Positions 30,101-42,100 of a stretch of 64,000 bases of DNA are shown one piece after another. The position numbers and the translations under genes were made by a program. The notes beneath the pieces were generated by a model. The model was not told where the DNA came from and did no database searches. It saw only the letters and a program-made list of their open reading frames with translations. Position 1 is the stretch's first letter; the number at the start of each line of letters is the position of its first letter. The stretch is taken from assembly GCA_025267735.1 (NCBI GenBank), contig CM046301.1:59477872-59541871 (forward strand). Direction: 5' to 3'. This DNA is from Mactra quadrangularis. Its lineage: Eukaryota; Mollusca; Bivalvia; Venerida; Mactridae.

Positions 30101-33100
30101 AAATACATAGGTTGACTATTGTTTTACCAAAGCCAAGCCACGCATAAATTAAATATAATGAAACTGGCTTCAAAAAATCATCATCGTCATTCACGACACA
30201 AACCGTCCTGGCCATTTTCTGAAAATCGTTGACATCTTTCAGCGTCGCTGGCTCGCTGCGAGTGTATTTCCCTTTAATCCTTTCATCCAAATACCCTATC
30301 GTCTATTGGAAGTTTGAATAACAAATTATCCTGATAATATTGGTTAAATCCAAGATAAATAATAGTAAACGCGTCAAATGACGAATCCTACAAACGCTCC
30401 TAAATACGACCGCCATGTTGACAACAAACTTTGCTTACATGACGTCATAAAAACTGATTCGTCCTCGGAAAATTCGCAAGTGATTTATTCGTCCAAAAAT
30501 GAATTTTTCATTGTTTATTTATAAACCGAGTTTATTTTAGTGTTTTCTCTTCTTCTTTCATTTAAAATATTGCCTTTAATAATATATAATGGAGTCAATC
30601 ATCGGGATTATTTCTTGACGCGCAAACAGTTAAAAGACCGTTTAACACAATTACTGCGCTTTGACAATCGGCCATCTGAATTTAAAGCATGTTAAACGCA
30701 GAATTTTCGGATTTTAAATTAGTAATTCAAGCAAATGCGAGTAGGATAAATAGAATATTAGGTTAGTGTCAATCTGTACTTAGTTTATCCGGCTCGTCTC
30801 CAAAAGGTTTATTCGACTCGGCAAGCCTCGCCGAATAAACCTTTCTCCAACTTGCCGGATAAACTAGATACAGATTGGCACTAACCTAATATTCTCTATA
30901 TATTTTCATCATTCATGACGTCATATTAGATTATAAATGACGTCACGTTATAATTTGCGTAAAATACATAAAATAAAATGCAAAACTAAGCATGAAAGAA
31001 ACAGAATATTCGTCAACTTTGGTGTAAGATGATTTTTTTTCAACTCGTGAACTCAGAAAGTGACATTTTCACTCGTGGCTATGCCACTCGTGAAAATATG
31101 TTTTCTGATCTTACTCGGTGAAATAAAAATCGATCTTACACCAAAGTTGACAAATATCCTCTATATGTATATATTTCAGGAGAGTGAACGTAAAGCCTAC
31201 AATCCACGAGGATTCTGTAAAGCTTATACTATGGATAAACAACCACTAAATACTGCAGAACAAAAAGATATGACTGAATTCTTTACTGATCTCATTACTA
31301 AGCTTGAAGAAATGTCTCCTGATATGGTATATATAGTAGTTTATATTCTTTTACTAAGAAATGTCTCCTGATATGGTATATATTGTAGTTTATATTCTTT
31401 TACTAAGAAATGTCTCCTGATATGGTATATATTGTAGTTTATATTCTTTTACTAAGAAATGTCTCCTGATATGGTATATAATTGTAGTTTATATTCTGTT
31501 ACTAAGAAATGTCTCCTGATATGGTATATATTGTAGTTTATATTCTTTTACTAAGAAATGTCTCCTGATATGGTATATATTGTAGTTTATATTCTTTTAC
31601 TAAGAAATGTCTCCTGATATGGTTTATATTGTAGTTTATATTCTTTTACTAAGAAATGTCTCCTGATATGGTATATATTGTAGTTTATATTCTTTTACTA
31701 AGAAATGTCTCCTGATATGGTATATATTGTAGTTTATATTCTTTTACTAAGAAATGTCTCCTGATATGGTATATAATTGTAGTTTATATTCTTTTACTAA
31801 GAAATGTCTCCTGATATGGTATATATTGTAGTTTATATTCTTTTACTAAGAAATGTCTCCTGATATGGTATATATTGTAGTTTATATTCTTTTACTATGA
31901 AATTGTTCTTTACATAATTGATTGTATTGTATTGCATGCCCGGCTAGCTCAGTCGACAACAAGCAAGTCTACAGATCAAAAGAGTTGTGGGTTCCATAAT
32001 CAGCCAGGGCATACTTTTGTGGAGTTTGGTCATGGAATAATTTCCTGGGCCATTGTCTCTCCTACTACTTATTCTTAATCATGTTGGGCAGTTGTGAGTC
32101 ACTGACCATCGTATGCGCCTTTTAACTGGTTAGCAGTTAAGAGATTTAGCTCCTCAAGGAACCATGAGTAGTTTGAATATCAGCTTTGATATGAACTATA
32201 CAATGTGTTGCTATAGAATTAAATCCAACAATAAAAAATTCTTTTGTTTTATCAAAAAAGTTATAGTTCTGGTTCAATGGTTGACCTCCTGACCATTTAT
32301 CCTGACAATGTGGATCTATTACTGGCCGTGTTTGGCTTTCATGGTTATCTCTCAAGTCCTGGTTTAAGCTGGTTTAAGTGGGTTATGAGCCCATCTGCAG
32401 AGCTTTGCTCTTTATTTGAGGAAGTAGGAAGTTTCCCTTTTAGTATAGGTGTCCAGCACTGGTACATACCAGCAATAATAGTTCAGTGTTCCTTTTCACA
32501 AAAATTCTTACGAAAAAAACCTTCGTAAGTCAAAAGCAAGAAACATTAATAATACTCTCATGTTTTGGCTTATCAATTCTAAATATTATACAATTTGTGT
32601 AGAATTGTGTATACCTTTTAAATATCATATCATAGTTATGCATATTATCCGTCTGACTTTGAACTGCTAATAATATGAAACTGACTTACGAAGATTTGTT
32701 TCGTAAGAATTTTTGTGAAAAGCACCATTGTTTTGCAGTCCACCATATAAACTCTACTACAATTGATGTGAGCCAGTAATTAACCATGCCGAATAAAACT
32801 GTATAATTATTTATACTCTTTAGTTTCTCATATTATGAACAGAGTTATCCATTTTTCTTGGTATCAAATTTGTTATTGTTGAAAAAAGGAATATTTTTGC
32901 TGATATTTTTACCATGTATATTACTCATATACTTTATTTTATTTACAGAAAAAGTTAATAAAGACTTTATTTGGTGGAGTGATCACAAATAATGTGGTAT
33001 CTTTGGTAAGTTCAAATTTTATCCTTAGTTTGTTAATCCTTGTATCACATAATCTGGAGTTAATTTTAAATTGCTGTGATTGTCCTATATCAATTTTGAT

Positions 33101-36100
33101 ATTTATTAGGTCTTCAGCAATTTATTAATGTTAAAAATTATTAGTAAAGATTGTTTAAAAAAATAATGATAATTTGTGTATTTTAATGAACTGAGTAAAT
33201 GAATGTGCGACTGACATTTGAATAAACTTTAACAATAATTTTCATTACAAATGGCCGTCAAGGTAGAATTTTCTACCATAACATTTTTTTATTTTTCACC
33301 ATTTATGGGATAACATGAAGTGCCTTCACGTTGGGTTGAAATGATAAAAAACACACCATTTTTAGCTCGACTTTTCGAAGAAAATGAGAGCTATTGCTAT
33401 CACTTTTGCGTTGGCGTTTGTTTTCAGGTTAAAGTTTTTTGAAACTCTTATATCTTCAACACTATCCAAGTTATTTCATTGAAAGTTGGTATACTTATTT
33501 AGTGGAACTATATTAACCATACTGTGAAAGGGGATAATTCTGGATGAGTTATTTTTTGAGTTATTGCCCTTTTATACTATAAAAATTGCAAAATATGAGG
33601 TTAATGTTTTTCCTATGTAAAATATCTTCAATACTGATCAAGATATTTGACTTAAAATTTGTATACTTATTTGTCAGTACGATATCTACAGGACTATGAA
33701 GGGACGTTACTATGGATGAATGATTTAGGAGTTATGCCCCTTTTATATTTTACAAATATGAATTAGTAATTACTGTTTGACTGATTTATTTCCTTTCAAA
33801 AATTAAGTCCTGTCTTGAAATCATTTTTGTTTAAAGATAAGCCTTGCCATAAACAAAACACTCGAAAAGTCAAGCACGCTGTCCTTGGACTGCTCTTGTT
33901 CTTCACTACAATGTGCTGATTTTCACCCAGTAAACATTTTTTTTTTTTGATGATATTTCTCACACTGGTCACAAAATGTCATGTGTAACTATATTTACTT
34001 TAGGATTGTCAACATGTCAGTAGAACACTAGAAGAGTTCTATACTGTTAGATGTCAAGTTACTGATATGAAAAATCTTTATGTAAGTTGTGGTTTGTTTT
34101 ATGTTACAGTCAGATCTCGATACAACGACATCATTCGTTTCCAAGAAATATGCCGTTATAACGCATATGTCATTGTAATGAATTCTTCCGACCATTTACA
34201 TGTTGGTATTGGTTCCCATAAAATATGTCAGTATAACGAGAATGTTGTTGTAACAGATGTCGTTGTATTGAGATCTGACTGTACCTTATAAAAATGTGTA
34301 ATCCAAGCTGGGATCGAACCCCCTTTTTGTTGATTCAATACCAATATACTCTCTGACGAGTATAGATACCAGACTTAGGTATAAATGATATCAGGCATGT
34401 TAACATTATTCGTCAACTCCTTCATAGATTTTGTGACACCTGTGTACACCCTAAGAGTCTGTCAGCTAGTTCATCTCCCAGACAATAAGATTATATTGAC
34501 ATGTAGTTGGCGGGTAATTGTCGCAGACAGTCTCACTTTTCACATCTCTTGTCTGGATTAACAATCATCGGTCAATTAGGGTATTTAAATATACTAGTTT
34601 TAAAAATATTTTTTTTCACCAGTTTCAATGCTTTTTTCGCCATTTGCAAATTTTGCCAATTGCAGCAGAAACCCGGTTATATTAAGTTAGGCAGTGTCAG
34701 CATCTGATAACAGTATGTGCTTAGTATTGGCAGAAGTCTTGGTATTTGTCCTATTGCAATGATCCTTATTAATATATGAATAACTCTTTTGTCAGATTCA
34801 TCATCATCTTCAGATTTTTTATTAGAGTGCAGGTGTGGGGGCATTATCCACGTCAGTGGGCCCCCTTCCAGGTAACTGGCTAGCTGCACGCCTGCGGTTT
34901 CTCACACCTGCTTTCCAGGCATCTCTTTCTTGAGGGTTGATCACAGACAGGTTCCATTCTCTGCGATCCCTCTCTGTTAACTGCTTCCATGTCAACTTGG
35001 GCCTTCCAGGTTTGCGTGTCCCTGTGACCTGCATGGGACTGGCTGCCTTGATATTATTATTATCAAATATTGCTTTATATTAATATTATTAATTTCAATA
35101 TTCTACAGGAATCTCTAGATGAAGTCACTGTTAAAGATATGTTAGAAGGTGATAATATGTATACTTGTTCTAAATGTGGGAAAAAAGTTAGAGCTGAAAA
35201 AAGGTGAGTTTTATCTTGTAGGAAGTTAGGTCTAAAATTCAGGGATGTCCTTTCCTCAGAATTTTCTGTTATTCCAGCTTAACATCTGGAGGTCCTTGGT
35301 TCAATCCACATTGGGAGCACTGCTAGTTACTTTGAGCAAGAAATTTACCTGCAATTGCTTCATTCCACCCTGGTTTAAATAAAGGGAGTAAAGGACTCCT
35401 TAAAGATACAGTCAACTCTCGTTATCTCGACTTAGTAGGGACCGTCGAAAAATAGTCGAGATAACGAAAAATCGAGACAAACAATATAAACGAAATTTTC
35501 TAAGGCAGGTAATTTCGATGTCTTCAGTAGCAGTTTTACCTGTTCAGAGAGTGAAGTTTAGAATAATCACTTTACTGCAGCTGTGAATAGAGTTTTACCA
35601 TTAACTTGTACCTTAAAGGTTTTGTGACACTTTTCCCGCTGGCACAGTTCCCTCTTGACAAGTTATTGAACAAAATCGCGTATTTTCCGAAAATCTACTT
35701 TCGGTTTCCACTACATTTGTATTTCACAGACTGTTTCTCGATGTAATGACTAACCAAACGTATATCTTCTGAATATTTGAAGTCAGTCAGAAAAATTGTG
35801 TGTGTATGTGTTTGACGTCATATACTATTTCGTACAACCCCAGCATGTCGGCTTCTCTTTGATATTTTGAGTAGTTGCTGATATTATCCAGTTGTGTGTG
35901 TGAAGAGAAGTTGACTATTACGTCACAAAAAAAATATAGACTTGAACTACAAGAATGTCAGCATAACTCTATTATCGATCCATAACAGTTGTAAACATTT
36001 TTCCAACAGGTCTGTCGAGTGATTAAATTATCATGAAAAGAATATGGCGTACATTTATATCAACTTAAATGACGAAATAAAATAATAGAAATAACAAAAA

Positions 36101-39100
36101 ATATTTGTTTTTTATTTTTAAAAATCAAGAATAATTTATACACTAGAACGAAAAAATTATACTCAATTTTGACATCTGTCAATTAACACTCGACTTATTT
36201 AACAATGGTTTCATTTAGTCATGTCAATTAGTTTGTATATTTAAATGACATGTTAATTCAATCTTGACACGTTCTTTTAAACAGATTATCTATACAGTCG
36301 CTAATCGATAAACAATGGGCGTGTGTTATTTTTCGCACCTCAACGGATCGCCGATAATATCTTTGTCTAGTCGACTTAAACATTATAATTTTATAGTAAA
36401 AAAACAATTAGGGACTCAAATTTATAGTCGAGAGAGCGAAAAAGTCGAGAAAAAAAGATCGAGTCAAACATGATTTTTTCATATAGATAAAGAATGAAAA
36501 AAATCGGGACTTTTGATTTTCAATCGAGACAACGAAATATCGACACAAGAGTAGTCGAGATAATGCGAATTGACTGTATTAAAAGATGGATACCAGGGGC
36601 ACAACAAACAAGGGCTAATAGCTGTAAAGTCAGTGAATGTGCATCAGCACGAAAATTAGACTATAAAATGCTATTACAGGTTTCGTACAGACCTTGAAAA
36701 GTGATGGACAGGTCCTGAAAGTCATGATTTTTGGGAAATGTGAATGAGGTGTTTTTTTATGTAAACCTATGTTGAAATCATAAAAAGTAGTAGAATTTCT
36801 GGATGTTTTTTAAAAATTCAACTTTCACCATTGCAACTTCTCTTATTTTCAGAGCATGCTTTAAGAAGTTACCAAAGATAATATGTTTTAATACCATGAG
36901 ATATACATTTAATATGATAACAATGATGAAGGAGAAAGTGAATACACATTTCTCATTTCCTTTACGTCTTGAGATGTCACCTTATATGGAGAAAAATCTT
37001 ATATCATCTGATAAACTACAGCAAGGTAAGTGCTGGGTTCAACTTTTACACTTTCACCATACAACAAGGTAAGTGCTGGGATCAACTTTTACACTTTTAC
37101 CCTACAAAAAGGTAAGTGCTGGGATCAACTTTTACACTTTTACAAGGGACCCATGGGGAATTTTTCAATCCAGTCATTTTTCTGGGATTTCTCCTTAATG
37201 TTGAGGATTTCTCCTATAATAAACAACATTTAGATACATATTTGCAATCACAAATTGAGATGAACAATTCATAGAACTCAATTTTGTGTAAGAAATGGGC
37301 TATTTATAGAGATCCTCAAAGAATCCTTAGCTAAGCATCACTGGGATGCCTCCTAAGTTTTTGGGGTCCTCAGAATCCCCGGACATTATTCCCCAGGGTT
37401 AGTGGATACTGTATAGATGTGTCAAGTTAATGTGGAATGGTTCTTGTTACATTGTCTAATTCTCTAGAGGCTATTTGACATCCTTTAACAAACTTGTAAC
37501 ATGGGAAAAAACATATTTGCAAGCTAAGCAAGATAGTCTAGCTAAATTGAATTATATTTTACTGCTGAATGACCACCAGTGTTTTACCGATGATGGACAT
37601 TTGTGCCATTTTCATATGCAAATAGAACTAGCGCATGGGGAATCACATACGATTGCCACGGGATCCATCCTTGTCTAGATTTATTCAGGGCTCGAATTTA
37701 AGCTCGCATACTCGCAAAATGCGAGTGGATTTTGAAAATTGCGAGTAACTTTTATTTTAACTTGCAAATATTTGCGAGTTGAAATCGACACACAAAAATA
37801 TTACTGTTTAAATGAAGCCCAAATCAGCATTAAAACGGTCAGATCAATAGAATTAATTAAAGGTTCAACATAAAAGCGTGTTCAATATTCTTGGTCTATC
37901 CCACAAGAACGCCAGTATTTCTATCTACAGTTAAATAATAGTACTACATGTATGGTGTTTGCAGGTATATGATTAGTATCCATGAATGCTATTAAAATTT
38001 TGAGCAAGAAAAAAATATACGCGTGACTTTTTCTCTTTTTTTGCGAGTTGTAATAAAATCAACTCGCAAAAAATTGCAAGTTCATTTTTTTGTTAAATTC
38101 GAACTCTGGATTAATTCCACAGTAATCTTGAAATAACTATTATAAGCCAAGGTATTGTCATGATATTATGTTATTTTAATTGGTCCTAATGTTAGGTTGT
38201 AATGACATTTCTTTGCTACTCCATGCTTCAGTAAGAATGAAATTTTGAAAACGCATGACATGAGAGTTTTGTCCCTTGAATTGTGAAATGTGCATTTTTA
38301 TGAGATTTTAACCCTTTGTGTTTCACATTAGTTGAAATTATTTTACTATTTGTAGATGAGGATGAAGATAATGGTTTTATAGAGAAAGATACAGGACATT
38401 CAGATGATGGTCACTATGAGTATGAACTGATTGGTGTAACAGTACACACAGGTACTGCTGATGGCGGACATTATTATAGTTTTATACGAGATAGACTTAA
38501 TAAGTCAGAATCAGGACAAGATAAATGGTATGGATTTATTTTTGTGTTGATCTGTATAGCTTTTGTAGCAGTCTTTGTGACTGTTAAGTTAAATGTTGGT
38601 AACCCAGGTCGATAACCCAGTTGGTAGTGAGCTGGGATTTGGAATCTCGTGCGCGAGGGGGTGCGGGTTCGAATCCCACCCAGGGAGGTTATACCTTTCC
38701 ATGAAAATTTGGCAATAATGATGATTTTTCTCCATTGATTAGATAATATGGAGAAGTTTCCAGCATTGTGGAAGGGTAGGTGAGTACTGGTTATAGACAA
38801 TGGTCCAGGAAAGCTAGGTTAGGTGCGCTGGAAGCTGTAAAATGACCTCAATTGTGTTGACACGGCGTTAAAATTTAATAAATAGATATAAATATTTTAT
38901 TGGTTATATTCTAACTTAAGAAGTTTAGACTGGTTTGTAACCTGAGTCCAAAAAACAGTTGGTAGCATGCAGGGATTTCTAAACTAGTTATCCAAAGGGA
39001 TATTGGTCCAAATCCACCTCAGGGGGGTTATATCCTTCCATGAAAATTGGCTGATATGTCCATTTTCATGATTACCAGTAATAAAGTACATGTATGTGGT

Positions 39101-42100
39101 GAAGCTGCTAGCCTTATGGAAGGATAGGTGAATACTGGTAAAATGACTATAACTTGTATCAACATCACATTAAACCCAGTATAAGACTAGAGAGGTACAA
39201 TATATTTAGCAGTGAGTTTGTCAAGTCAATTTGCTGTTAAAATGTTTTCTAGATTCAAACTGACCAAAGAGTGATTATCCTAGAAATAAAAAAATGGGGG
39301 AATTTCTAAAAACATGCGGTCGGCAGTGAGGCAGTATACATAGCAGTATATGAGACTGAAGTATTTGAAAATTTTACTGTTCCCCATGGTTTAATTACTC
39401 TAAGTGAAATAAGTATTTAGTTATGTATATGTATATGTTTTTTGTAGGTTTTTATTCAATGATGCTGAAGTAAAACAGTTTGATCCTAGTCAGATAGCTA
39501 CTGAATGTTTTGGTGGAGAAATGACTGTAAGTGTAGTTTGTTTCATAGGTCATGAATATTTTTGTACTTTTTAGCTAGACTATTTGGAAAAAAGGAAGGC
39601 TGTCCTACTCAGTTAGGTGTTGGTGTCTCTATTATGAAATTGAGTGAATTTTACACCACTTACAAGCTCTTAAATTGAAGTTTCACTTGCAAATTGTAGC
39701 TCTTTATGCAATGAAAGTATCCACCTGAAATTTTACTCATTTCAATGTTCTTTTCTTGTCAATATTGATAAGTGTACACAAGCACCTTAAATAGTTGAGT
39801 GAGTTGTCAGTGGACTGCTTTTGTTTGATATGCTTGTATTATATGAACATATTTAGCTTGATTGTCTAACAAGTAAGACTTACAACTTTTTGAATTCAAT
39901 ATTTTGGTTCCTATTATTTAGGATAAAGAGTCTTGATCCATGCAATAATGAGGTGTTACATTGTTAAAATTTTGTTGAGAATTTTTTTCCATTTATTTCA
40001 GAGCAAGACATATGACTCAGTTACTGAAAAGTTTATGGACTTTTCATTTGAAAAGGTTTGTGCTCATCATTTATATTTAATAATGTTTTCAGTAATAATA
40101 ATTAAGACAAATAATATTAATAATGATAATATAGAAAAAAAATGTGATTATAATAATAACAACAACTTTATTTAAAGAGGCTACACATTTGGATAAATTT
40201 AATCTTCCACGTGGGCTTCTGGCAAAAAGTCTTTTTATTTGAGTAATGTTGCTTTAATATACTTAACTGAAGGTGTTAAACCCAACCAAAAAAAATAAAT
40301 ATGTGTACATCTTTTATATTTATATTTACAGACAAATAGTGCATATATGTTATTTTATGAGAAATGTTCACCTAGTACTAGAGATAAATCTTATGAAGAT
40401 GATAAAAGTGTTGAACCAGCTAAAAAATTTAATTTTGAACTATCAAAGGAACTTGAACAAGTATGCTTACTTTTTGTTGCTTCATGTATTTATGAACTTA
40501 TAGTTCAAAATTCATAAACGTTTGAATAGTTAAGCTTCTTTATATTTTTTCAAGTTTTATTATACCCCCGCTTTGAAGAAGAGGGGGGTATACTGTTTTA
40601 CCCTTGTCCGTGCGTGCGTGTGTGCGTCCGTCCGTCCGTTACAAAATTTCCGGTGCAGTTTTCTCAGCAACTATAACATGCAGCAGCCTAATACTTTGCA
40701 TATTGCTTCATCCCATAGTCCCATGTGGTGTAAAGCGATTCCATGCTCCTTGCTCATCTACTTCCTGTTTGTCGCATATTTTTAGATTTTTGCGGGGGTA
40801 TCACTAGTGAGCATTAGCTCACAGATTTACTTGTATTTTTGTTGCATGTTGTTTTTTTTTGTAATCGGTTCATTACAGAACATACAGATAATTTATTTAA
40901 GTAACGTATACACTACGATCTAGTTACAAACAAATGACTATTGACAATGTATCAGTCATGCAACACTCAACACCAAACACCCACACACTCACTCACCCAT
41001 TCATACACTCACAAACTTCTATCAACATCTCAGTCACACTGACACAATAATCAAAACATATGGTCATATGTGAAAAATATAATAAGTTACAGAAGTGAAT
41101 TGCAGAAACTATAAATAACAAAATTGTTTTGACTTTAATGGTTTTTTATGTATATATTTAAAGTATAGTACGTTTTTTATCAACTGTCAAAGTTTAAATA
41201 ATTTCATGCTGATTGAATACACACTATCTCAATATCACGAGTGTTAAACAAAGAACACGAAGTCATTGTGAAATCCGTTTTGACAGTTGAGAAAAAATGA
41301 TCTATATAAGCCTTTGATTAATGTAAATTTCTGGAAAAAAACCACTTAGGATCTATAACCACTCGAAATTGCAGCCTTTAGCAGCCTAGTAAACAAAGTT
41401 TTGATTGATTGGGAATTTCTTATGAACTCTATATTAATTCTTACTTACATATAAACAGCTTGAAGTGACTCATTGATATAACTGGTTGTTTTATTCTGGC
41501 CTGAAAATCTGTATAATAGTAAATTACTGATAACTATGATAGTAAAGTCTATATGTTTTATTTAGATTACTGTAATACTATTTATGTTTACATTATAAAC
41601 ACTATATTTCAGTGGATCTGGAAAGATAACATGCAGTTTTTACAAGATAAAAACATTATAGAACATACATACTTTGGGTAAGTATCATATTTTACAATAT
41701 TTTTTTTAACAAAGCCATGATTTTGATAATGTTTTAATGATCTAATTGCATTCATTTTGGTATAAGTTATTTATATTAAACACTTTCATTAGTTTTACTT
41801 CATAGTCATATCTGGTTTGCATGTACCCTTGACCAGGGACCAGGAAATTCGCCGAAGTCAATCGGTCCAAAGCCGTCCGAGTACCGGATACGGGTTTTAA
41901 CGTGTACCGTACCGACCCGACCGTTTACTGAACTTTATTCACGACCATGTTAGTGCTTATTTTTTGCTCCCTTTTATTAGTAAGGCATACGATACATTGG
42001 CATTGTTTGTTTAATTTTTCACAAAACTTAACTTCTATCTAGCATAAAAGCGTGGTTTCCGAAATTACTCCCCGCAACCGTCGGTCGTTCAATAAACAGA

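Noticed and set aside
31306..31900. CRISPR-like regularly spaced repeats
   Set aside because: Units are contiguous with no unique spacers, contain an exon edge and lie in a eukaryotic intron.
34822..35034. Independent minus-strand gene
   Set aside because: The peptide is a LINE ORF2 C-terminal tail without polymerase motifs or a credible start.
38474..38800. Minus-strand 108-codon frame (similar to 49676-49873 and 56967-57188)
   Set aside because: All three are antisense reads of SINE bodies, which explains their shared peptide.
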